From positions 3,190,501 to 3,254,500 of the forward strand of contig NZ_CP045354.1 of assembly GCF_009363435.1 (NCBI RefSeq): a stretch of DNA of 64,000 nt, written 5' to 3'. Both the position numbers and the translations under genes were made by a program. This DNA is from Labrenzia sp. THAF82 (GTDB lineage: Bacteria; Pseudomonadota; Alphaproteobacteria; Rhizobiales; Stappiaceae). Shown in pieces: positions 53,933 through 61,840 of the stretch; within the stretch, counting starts at the first letter, position 1, and every line of letters begins with the position of its first letter. The notes under the pieces are model-generated. The model searched no databases. It was not told where the DNA came from and saw nothing but the letters and a program-made list of their open reading frames with translations.

Positions 53933-55303
53933 TCAGCGGTTTCGCGGTAGTTTGGGTGTCTTGTACGCTACAATATCGTCCGCTTGAAGCCATGCCGGCG
54001 ATCCGCGCTTCAAACTTTTTTGAGCACGCGCCGCATAGCGCTTGGCTGCCTCGAAGTCTCCGCGAACCATCAACCCCTTTGCGGTGGCCAAATCTGCCTC
54101 AGCGCGTTCGCCCTGACGGCCATGCGCAATGGCAAGCTGGCTGTAGGCAATGCCTGAGTTTTCGTCCATTTGAATGGCTCGTTTCAAAATCTTCTCGGCC
54201 TCAGGCAGATAGGACTGCTCATTTGCACCGACAAGCGCGTAGCCAAGCCAAACGAGAAACTGTGGTTCGTTGGGTTTGAAGGAAAGCGCTTTTCGGAACG
54301 GTGCAATGGCGCGCTTGGGGTCGCCGCCCTCCAGAAGAGCCTGTCCCTTCAATTCGTAATAATAGGGATTGTTGGGTTGTGTGCGGATCAAGGCATCGAT
54401 CTCTTTGACAGCACCTTTGCCGCGGCTTTTCATGGCCGCAATCGCTCTGGCGTATTGTGCAGCCGGGCTTTTGTCGCTTCTGGGGTAAGCCCTGAGCGTT
54501 GCCGATGGGTGACTGGTAAAGGCATAGAGTTTGGCACGCGCCTGGTCATGCCTGTACTGCAACACATAATCTTCCGGCTGGTTGAAGTACTTGGATTTTT
54601 GAGCCTCGTTCAAAAGGCCGTTGAAACGCTCTTGCGCCATAGGATGGCTCTGCGCATATGGGTCGGCAAATTTCCTTGAGAACATTTGCTGTTCCGACAT
54701 GCGTTGAAAGGTTTTCAACATGCCGCGGGCGCTCTGTCCTGTTGCGTTGAGGTATCTGAGTGCAGCTCTGTCGGCCGCAGCTTCTTCACCGCGTTGATAG
54801 CTCAGCAACGTTCGTCTGCCGACTGAGCCAGCTCCAAGAGCAGCTGCAGCACCTCCTGAAGCAGCATCCCCTGATCCGGCTGCCGCGCCGGCAGCGGCTG
54901 CTCCAGCGCCCAGTATCATGCCGATCACGGAAACGATTTGGGCGTTCGCGGCTGCGGATCTCAGTCGGACGAGATGTCGGCCGGCGATGTGACCTGTTTC
55001 ATGCGCTATAACGCCGATAACTTCGCCTGGCGCTTCTGCTTCCATGATGACGCCGATATTGATGAACATGCGCCGGGAATCGGGAACGAAGGCGTTGAAA
55101 CTCTTGTCGTTGACGAGAATGATCTGTGGTTCTGAATTGGAAATGCCAGCCACCTTGTAGATAGGCTTTGCATAGTCCTTCAAAAGCGCTTCCACTTCTG
55201 CATCACGAACCAGCGGCAGTTTTCCGCGTTGTGCCTGTGCGGGGACAATAGCCATCGGCAAAAAGATTGAAGCCGAGCAGGCGATGGCAACGGCTTTTTT
55301 CAT
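53933..55303 (-). CDS. exported M48-family metalloprotease with TPR repeats (BepA-like)
   Basis: A 456-residue protein from ATG at 55303, which gives a clean signal peptide (MKKAVAIACSASIFLPMAIV, cleaved after AQA). The M48 domain has the zinc motif HETGHIAGRH, a low-complexity Ala/Gly stretch replaces a helix after it, and EEAAADRAALRYL gives the third ligand. The C-terminal part (about 280-440) is TPR-like (NNPYYYELKGQALLEGGDPK, NSGIAYSQLAIAHGRQGERA). BepA-type proteases check outer-membrane protein assembly in the periplasm. The earlier in-frame ATG at 55402 would place the signal peptide internally and is rejected. Confidence 0.92.
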   Translation of the reverse strand: MKKAVAIACSASIFLPMAIVPAQAQRGKLPLVRDAEVEALLKDYAKPIYKVAGISNSEPQIILVNDKSFNAFVPDSRRMFINIGVIMEAEAPGEVIGVIAHETGHIAGRHLVRLRSAAANAQIVSVIGMILGAGAAAAGAAAGSGDAASGGAAAALGAGSVGRRTLLSYQRGEEAAADRAALRYLNATGQSARGMLKTFQRMSEQQMFSRKFADPYAQSHPMAQERFNGLLNEAQKSKYFNQPEDYVLQYRHDQARAKLYAFTSHPSATLRAYPRSDKSPAAQYARAIAAMKSRGKGAVKEIDALIRTQPNNPYYYELKGQALLEGGDPKRAIAPFRKALSFKPNEPQFLVWLGYALVGANEQSYLPEAEKILKRAIQMDENSGIAYSQLAIAHGRQGERAEADLATAKGLMVRGDFEAAKRYAARAQKSLKRGSPAWLQADDIVAYKTPKLPRNR

Positions 55304-55574
55304 CAATCGACTACCGGACTTCAACGTCGACAAAGCTTGAACGGGCACGAAGGTCTTCTCGCTCTTTGATGTGTCTTGGGGCAGCACACCCATTCCACGC
55401 ACATATTTGTGTGGCGAAGGTATGGAGGTGTCGCGTCAGGGTCAAGAAAAGCCGAATGACAAATAAGTAAGGATTGTGACTGTCTGCCGCGCCAATTCCG
55501 ATGGATGCGTTGCATCACTTCATAAAATCCGCGATACCGGTTGCCTTCGAAGCAGGACCGGAAACGCTACCCCT

Positions 55575-56738
55575 ATGAACACACCAGTTTTTTCGCCTTC
55601 CAAGCGAAGTGAGGTTGCCCCGTTTATCGCCATGGACGTTCTGTCCGAGGCAGCCAAACTGGAAGCCCAGGGGCGATCAATCGTTCATATGGAAGTTGGT
55701 CAACCTTCCGCACCAGCGCCTAAAGCTGCACTTTCAGCAGCTACAGAGGCGTTGAAGCATGGCCGCCTCGGTTATACCGAAGCGCTCGGCATCAAGCCGT
55801 TGAGGACTGCGCTCTCTGACCACTACAGACACACTTATGGGGTGAATGTACCGGCGGAGCGTATCATGGCGACTACCGGTTCTTCCGCTGGTTTCAATCT
55901 GGCATTCCTGGCAGCGTTCGATCCAGGGGACCGTATTGTACTGACCGCACCGGGATACCCGGCTTATCGGAATATCTTGAAGGCGCTCGGATTGATCCCC
56001 GTCGAAGTGGAGGTCGGTTCAGATACCCGTTGGTGCCTGACGCCTGAGCATCTGGAAGCGGCCAGGCGCGAAGGTCCCATCAGAGGTGTTCTGGTCGCCA
56101 GCCCCGCCAATCCAACGGGCACCATGATGAGTGCTGAAGCGCTCGACACCCTCATCCATTACTGTGACGATGAGGGGATTTGGTTCATCTCCGATGAGAT
56201 CTACCATGGCCTCGACTATGCCGGTGAGCAGAAAACCGCTCTGCAAACGTCGAAAAAGGTTATAATTATCAATAGCTTTTCAAAATACTATTGTATGACA
56301 GGTTGGCGGATCGGCTGGATGGTCTTGCCGGAGCAACTCGTTCGACCGACCGAACGCATTGCACAAAGCCTTTATATTTCTCCACCAGAACTCTCCCAGA
56401 TCGCGGCAACATCCGCACTTGGTGCGGTTCAGGAGCTTGAAGCAGTCAAGGCAAGTTATGCAGCCAATCGGACCTTGTTGCTGGAGGGACTGCCTGCGAT
56501 CGGTTTCGATAAACTGTTGCCAGTCGACGGCGCATTTTACATCTACGCCGACATAAGCCGTTTCAGTTCAAACAGTCTCGAATTTGCCAAGCGTATCCTC
56601 CATGAAGCAGGGGTCGCAGCGACACCCGGTGTCGATTTCGACCCCGTCCACGGGCACGAATTTCTGCGGTTTTCTTTTGCAGGTGCCCATGAGGACATGA
56701 AATCTGCTCTGGAAAGGCTTTCAGGTTTTCTCGGTTAG
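55575..56738 (+). CDS. PLP-dependent class I/II aminotransferase
   Basis: A 387-residue fold-type I aminotransferase. HMEVGQPSAPAP, YTEALGIKPLR, ATTGSSAGFNL, SPANPTGTM, FISDEIYHGLDY and the PLP lysine in INSFSKYYCMTGWRIGW are in place, with RFSFAGAHEDM at the end carrying the substrate-carboxylate Arg. It transfers amino groups to 2-oxo acids; the exact substrate cannot be told. ATG at 55575 is used because the earlier frame overlaps the promoter region of the M48 gene. It is divergent from the M48 gene and converges with rne at a hairpin. Confidence 0.93.
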   Translation: MNTPVFSPSKRSEVAPFIAMDVLSEAAKLEAQGRSIVHMEVGQPSAPAPKAALSAATEALKHGRLGYTEALGIKPLRTALSDHYRHTYGVNVPAERIMATTGSSAGFNLAFLAAFDPGDRIVLTAPGYPAYRNILKALGLIPVEVEVGSDTRWCLTPEHLEAARREGPIRGVLVASPANPTGTMMSAEALDTLIHYCDDEGIWFISDEIYHGLDYAGEQKTALQTSKKVIIINSFSKYYCMTGWRIGWMVLPEQLVRPTERIAQSLYISPPELSQIAATSALGAVQELEAVKASYAANRTLLLEGLPAIGFDKLLPVDGAFYIYADISRFSSNSLEFAKRILHEAGVAATPGVDFDPVHGHEFLRFSFAGAHEDMKSALERLSGFLG

Positions 56739-56752
56739 TCCCAAGTGCGCAC

Positions 56753-56781
56753 AAAGAAAAGGCGGCCAAATTGGCCGCCTA
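56753..56781 (-). terminator. rho-independent terminator of rne
   Basis: AGGCGGCC-AAATT-GGCCGCCT; on the minus strand it is followed by TTTTCTTTG. It is 24 bases beyond the rne stop. On the plus strand no T run follows. Confidence 0.88.
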
Positions 56782-56804
56782 ATAACTGTTTCTATGATTT
56801 AGGA

Positions 56805-59696
56805 TCAGAAGAACGATCTTCCACGCTGCCACCAGCCGACGCGCTTTGGTTTGTCTTCCTTTTCCTCCTGCGACGTTTCGCTTGTGACCACCGGCTCAGC
56901 GGGAGCTGAGGGTTTCACTTCTGCGTCCTCTTCAGGTGCATCAGCAGCAACAGGCTGCTCGGAGGTTGGTGTTTCCACCACGATTGTCTCTTCCGAGATG
57001 AGTGTTTCGACCGCTTCGGCTGCAACAGCACCATCGGCTTCCGGTGTGTCTTCTGTTACTTCGGCAACGCTTTCTTCAGTTGCCTCGACCACCGTATCGG
57101 TTTCAGCCACTTCTGCGGGCGTTGCATCGCTGTCATCGCTGCTTGCGACCTCAGCGACGTCCTCAGAGGCTTCTTCCGTCTCTGAGCCTTCCTGAGCGTC
57201 AAACCCGTCCTGCGCTTCGCCGTTCGCGATGTTCTGAGCTTCCGTGCTCTCATCTTCTTCGCCATCGGCGCGCACATCGTCGCCGTTGCGGCGACCTCTG
57301 CGTCCCCCGCGACGACCGCGACGGCGTTTGCGACGTGGCTCATCATCACCGTCACCGTCTTCGGATCGTGCCTCCTGAGACGCATCATCGTCTTCAGTTT
57401 GCTCGTCACCTTCTCCCGAGGTTTGGCGAACTTCGTTTTCGTCAGACTGCTGATCGGAACCGCCTCTGCGGCGCTTGCGCCGGCGTCTGCGACGACGGCC
57501 GTCGCCGTCTTCGTCCTGGGCCTGTTCTTCAACGACCGGCTGTTCCGTCGTCTCGTCGATGATCTCGACGGTATCGGGCTGAACGATAGGTGCCGGCGCT
57601 GGAATTCGATCCCTGTCAACCGGTGCCCCACGCTCAAGCACGTAGAGTTGCCCATTGACCATGTCGTCAGCGTGCACCTCTATTTCGACCCCGAACCGGG
57701 TCTCCAAATCAAAGAGGTTGGAGCGTTTCTGGTTCAAAATATAGAGCGCGACCTGCGTGGTCGTGCGAATGATCAGGTTGTGTGACGCACCCTTGAGAAG
57801 GTTGTCCTCGATGGACCTAAGAACGTGAAGGGCAACCGATTCCACGGACCGGATCATACCGGTACCCTGACAATGCGGGCAGGGCGTTGTCGAACTTTCC
57901 AGAACACCCGTCCGGATCCGTTGACGGGACATTTCCAGCAGACCGAAATGCGAGATGCGCCCAACTTGGATGCGCGCCCGATCGTTCTTCAAACAATCTT
58001 TCAGCTTGCGTTCAACGGCACGGTTGTTCTTCGACTCCTCCATATCGATGAAGTCGATAACCACCAGACCGGCGAGATCCCTGAGCCTGAGCTGGCGAGT
58101 TACCTCTTCAGCGGCTTCCAGGTTGGTCTGGAGAGCCGTGTCTTCGATATTATGTTCGCGCGTGGACTTGCCTGAGTTCACATCGATGGATACCAGAGCT
58201 TCGGTCTGGTTGATGACGATGTACCCCCCCGATTTCAGCGTGACCTGTGGTGAGAACATCGCGTCAAGTTGCGGTTCCACGCCGTAACGGATGAAAAGCG
58301 GTGAGGGGTCGCGATATGGCTGAACATTCTTTGCATGGCTCGGCATGAGCATGCGCATGAAATCCTTGGCTTCCCGGTAACCCTCGTCACCCGAGACAAG
58401 GACTTCGTTTATGTCCTTGTTGTATAGATCGCGAATTGAGCGTTTTACGAGACTGCCTTCCTCGTAGACGAGACTCGGCGCACTAGACTTCAGCGTCAGC
58501 TCTCGAACATTTTCCCAAAGCCGCATGAGATATTCAAAGTCGCGCTTGATCTCAGCCTTGGTTCTGCTCGCGCCAGCCGTGCGCAAGATGACACCCATGC
58601 CTTCCGGCACATCGAGTTCAGACGCAATCTTTTTCAGGCGCTTGCGGTCGGTTGGCTGTGTGATCTTGCGAGAGATGCCGCCACCACGTGCCGTGTTGGG
58701 CATGAGAACCGAATAGCGGCCTGCCAAAGACAGGTAAGTGGTCAGGGCCGCGCCTTTGTTGCCGCGCTCCTCCTTGACGACCTGAACCAGTATGATCTGG
58801 CGGCGCTTGATGACTTCCTGGATCTTGTACTGTTTGCGTACCGGAACAGACCGCTCAGGGACCTCTTCCATGGCATCTTCAGCGCCAACGGATTCAACTG
58901 CGTCTTCTTCCGAATCGGCATCATCATCGTCGTCATTGCGGCGACGGCGACCGCGGCGGCTTCTGGCGCGAGCCGGTCTTTTGTCTTCTTCTTCGTCCGT
59001 TTCCACTTCGTCGGAAACGTCTTCGTCGGTTTCCTCAGCGTCGTCCTCTGCAGTACCTGCCTCGGAAGCTTCACTTTCAGCTGCGTCGCCGTCAGTCACT
59101 TCCTGCGGTGCCTTGGCCGAAATTTCCTCAGAAGCTGTTTCGCTTCCATCTGTTGCAGATGCTTCGTCCGAATTTTCTTCCTGTCCGGAGGCATCAGCCG
59201 TCAGCTCTTCGTCTCCCTCAGGAGACTGGCTCACACTCTCTTCAACCGGTTCGCCGTCTTCCGCTGCGCTCAGCGGGCCTTCAGCAGCACCTTCGGCTTC
59301 GGCTTCCACCTTTTCACTGGCGACCGTCTCGCTCGCCTCGTTCTTGGCTGCGCGGGATTTGCGCCGGCGTTTTGGCTTTTCTTCGTTTTCTGCGTCATCG
59401 CGCTGGCGCTCGGCAGCCTCGGCTGCAAGCAACGCCTCACGGTCCGCAACGGGAATTTGGTAGTAGTCCGGGTGAATTTCACTGAAAGCGAGGAAACCAT
59501 GACGGTTTCCGCCATATTCCACGAAGGCCGCCTGAAGCGAGGGTTCGACCCTTGTAACCTTTGCTAAGTAAATATTCCCGCGAAGCTGCTTTCTGTTTGC
59601 CGCTTCAAAGTCGAATTCTTCAACCCGATTGCCACGCACGACGACGACCCGGGTCTCTTCCGGGTGGCCCGCGTCGATCAGCATTTTGTTTGCCAT
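56805..59696 (-). CDS. rne: ribonuclease E
   Basis: A 963-residue RNase E, the main mRNA-decay endonuclease and degradosome scaffold. The S1 domain is split by a long acidic insertion (about residues 85-290, mostly Glu, Asp, Ser and Ala), as in other alphaproteobacteria. The catalytic region has SIDVNSGKSTREHNIEDTAL with the two metal-binding Asp sites, VVIDFIDMEE, and the zinc link CPHCQGTG. The last 300 residues alternate Arg-rich and acidic stretches that bind RNA and partners. MANKMLIDAGHPEETRVVVV is the family start. A structured 5' leader of several hundred bases precedes it. Confidence 0.97.
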   Translation of the reverse strand: MANKMLIDAGHPEETRVVVVRGNRVEEFDFEAANRKQLRGNIYLAKVTRVEPSLQAAFVEYGGNRHGFLAFSEIHPDYYQIPVADREALLAAEAAERQRDDAENEEKPKRRRKSRAAKNEASETVASEKVEAEAEGAAEGPLSAAEDGEPVEESVSQSPEGDEELTADASGQEENSDEASATDGSETASEEISAKAPQEVTDGDAAESEASEAGTAEDDAEETDEDVSDEVETDEEEDKRPARARSRRGRRRRNDDDDDADSEEDAVESVGAEDAMEEVPERSVPVRKQYKIQEVIKRRQIILVQVVKEERGNKGAALTTYLSLAGRYSVLMPNTARGGGISRKITQPTDRKRLKKIASELDVPEGMGVILRTAGASRTKAEIKRDFEYLMRLWENVRELTLKSSAPSLVYEEGSLVKRSIRDLYNKDINEVLVSGDEGYREAKDFMRMLMPSHAKNVQPYRDPSPLFIRYGVEPQLDAMFSPQVTLKSGGYIVINQTEALVSIDVNSGKSTREHNIEDTALQTNLEAAEEVTRQLRLRDLAGLVVIDFIDMEESKNNRAVERKLKDCLKNDRARIQVGRISHFGLLEMSRQRIRTGVLESSTTPCPHCQGTGMIRSVESVALHVLRSIEDNLLKGASHNLIIRTTTQVALYILNQKRSNLFDLETRFGVEIEVHADDMVNGQLYVLERGAPVDRDRIPAPAPIVQPDTVEIIDETTEQPVVEEQAQDEDGDGRRRRRRRKRRRGGSDQQSDENEVRQTSGEGDEQTEDDDASQEARSEDGDGDDEPRRKRRRGRRGGRRGRRNGDDVRADGEEDESTEAQNIANGEAQDGFDAQEGSETEEASEDVAEVASSDDSDATPAEVAETDTVVEATEESVAEVTEDTPEADGAVAAEAVETLISEETIVVETPTSEQPVAADAPEEDAEVKPSAPAEPVVTSETSQEEKEDKPKRVGWWQRGRSFF

Positions 59697-60353
59697 TATG
59701 AAACTTCTCCACGGCAGCGCTCATGGGCGCGTGTGCAAAACGCGCATCGCCCGAAAGGAGGATGGCTGCCGTATTTGTTTTGATAAGATGAGAAAGGGCG
59801 TTTGCGCCCGGCGCGGTCGGGTCATCAACACAAGCGGCCGCAAATGCGGGGCCTTGCTGTATGTTGTTCTCCATGTGCATCGCGCGGGTCCTTCGGGGCA
59901 ACGCAAGCCCTTTAGTTAAGTCGTTGTACCTTTTCCGGTTTACAGCTTGGCGTGAACGCTCTGTCTGCACCGGTTCCGGACTGTGTTCGTCTAGAAGAGC
60001 CGCCGCGGCCTCGCCGGAAAATCTGCCATTGGTTATGGGCATCACATTGCGAGGCGGGGCGGTTTCAAAGATGTGCCAATACCTTATCCGCAAACTGCCA
60101 AGTGGAACTTTTGACTGGTAGAACGGCCTCTGTTCTGCCATTTCCATGTCCTGGCGGGTGATGACGTTGTGGATAGATACCCTTGTTCGTCACCAGGGAA
60201 GGTATCGGTCTTGAACCGAAATCCGTAAGGTACTTTTACGATCCGCTGCTTCGCTTTGCAAGCAATGTGAAATGCATAAGGCATTTTCCTTGAGCTTCGG
60301 ATCGCGTATGACAGGGCTGGCTGGGGCCCGTGTGCAGGCAAATTGCAAGCAAA
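59697..60353. other. rne leader/divergent promoter region with hairpins
   Basis: No gene recognised in 657 bases between divergent rne and the amidase gene. Hairpins near rne include GGGCG-TTTG-CGCCC (59796-59809) and a GGGCGCGT/ACGCGCATCGCCC stem (about 59725-59753). A long structured rne leader used for self-control is known in enterics; the same role here is inference. Confidence 0.5.
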
Positions 60354-61661
60354 ATGGCCGGAATAATTGAAGTGAAACACTGGACAAAACCACTGGTTGG
60401 CATCATGCCGAACGCCATGGGTCAGCTGCTGACGCTCGCTGGCTTTGTTTTCTGTCTTTTGCTGTTTGGTTTCAGTGCGCTATTGATGCCAGCACACGCG
60501 GAAGCCGAAAAACCAACTGTTTTGGGCGCCAGAGTGGCAGGCGATGACGCTAGAACGCGAATCGTTCTGGACATGGACCAGCAGGTGACGCCGACAATTT
60601 CCGGTTTGCGCAATCCTTATCGACTGATCATCGATCTCCCTGAGGTTGTCTTCAAGGTACCCGAGGATGCCGGAGAGAGTGGTCGAGGTCTCGTATCCGA
60701 TTGGCGATTCGGCTTGTTCGCTGTCGGCAAATCCCGGATTGTGTTGGACCTGACCGGCCCGGTGAGTGTGGACAAGACCTTCTTCTTACCCGCAATTGAC
60801 GACCAACCGGCACGACTTGTCGTGGATCTGGTTAGCGCGTCAGCCGAAGATTTCTCGACATTCGTAGAAGCTTCTCGCCCAAACCGGTCCACGGCCGACA
60901 AGAAAACAGATACCAAGACCGACCGATTGGCGGCCGCAAAGGACAGCGACAAACCTCTCATTGTTCTGGACCCGGGCCACGGTGGCATCGACACCGGTGC
61001 CACGGGCGTTGCCGGTACGCTGGAGAAGGCCATCGTTTTGGATTTCGCCAAACTTCTTAAGGCAAAACTGGATGAGAGCGGTCTTTACACTGTGCACATG
61101 ACGCGCGAGGAAGATACGTTTATTCCGCTGGCAAAGAGGGTTCAGATCGGACACGACCTCGAAGCGGACCTGTTCATTTCCATTCACGCTGATTCGGTCA
61201 GGAGAGGCCGGAAATACGCGCGGGGAGCGACGGTTTACACACTTTCTGACAAGGCATCTGACCAACTTGCAGAGGATCTGGCAGAAATTGAAAACATGTC
61301 CGACGTGATCGCGGGGGTGGAATTGCAGGAGGAGCCGACCGAGGTGACCGATATCCTGCTGGATCTGGCTCGGCGCGAGACCAGGTCTTTTTCGGTCTAT
61401 TTCGCCAGAACGCTTGTGAGCGAGCTCAAAAGCGCTGTTCGATTGATCAACAACCCGCACAGATCTGCGGGTTTTCGGGTGTTGAAAGCGCATGATGTGC
61501 CGTCAGTTCTGGTGGAGCTGGGCTATCTCTCGAACGAACATGACGAAAAGCTCCTGATTTCCGAAGAGTGGCGTGAGCGCATGGCCGGCGCAATGAGCGA
61601 GGCAATTCACGGTTTTTTCCGGCCGAGATTGGCCCGGCAACACGTGACGCCATCTCAGTAA
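60354..61661 (+). CDS. amiC: N-acetylmuramoyl-L-alanine amidase with AMIN domain
   Basis: A 435-residue periplasmic hydrolase (from ATG 60354; starts at 60372, 60405 or 60417 are possible). A long signal anchor ends near AHAEAEKP. An AMIN domain (about 60-170, VLGARVAGDDARTRIVLDMD) targets it to the septum. The amidase_3 domain has VLDPGHGGIDTGATG (zinc His and Glu region), REEDTFIPLAKRVQIG, SIHADS and VLVELGYLSNEHDE with the catalytic Glu. It cuts the stem peptide from glycan strands in cell division. The PBP1A gene follows after 179 bases on the same strand, a conserved pair. Confidence 0.93.
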   Translation: MAGIIEVKHWTKPLVGIMPNAMGQLLTLAGFVFCLLLFGFSALLMPAHAEAEKPTVLGARVAGDDARTRIVLDMDQQVTPTISGLRNPYRLIIDLPEVVFKVPEDAGESGRGLVSDWRFGLFAVGKSRIVLDLTGPVSVDKTFFLPAIDDQPARLVVDLVSASAEDFSTFVEASRPNRSTADKKTDTKTDRLAAAKDSDKPLIVLDPGHGGIDTGATGVAGTLEKAIVLDFAKLLKAKLDESGLYTVHMTREEDTFIPLAKRVQIGHDLEADLFISIHADSVRRGRKYARGATVYTLSDKASDQLAEDLAEIENMSDVIAGVELQEEPTEVTDILLDLARRETRSFSVYFARTLVSELKSAVRLINNPHRSAGFRVLKAHDVPSVLVELGYLSNEHDEKLLISEEWRERMAGAMSEAIHGFFRPRLARQHVTPSQ

Positions 61662-61840
61662 AAGGCCTGAATTGTCTCGAAAATTGAAGGTCTTGTCAGG
61701 CGATTGCCTCAGCATCGCCATATTGGTGCACGAGGAAGGCTGACAAGTGTTTGTGACAATCGGCGCCAAAGGGTGCTGTATTAATGTTTCCGTGTTAAAA
61801 AGCCTGACGCGTTAATGACGGGGAAAGACGAGCCCGCAGT

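Noticed and set aside
58792-59463. Serine-rich plus-strand protein opposite rne
   Set aside because: It is the antisense reading of the acidic insertion of RNase E.
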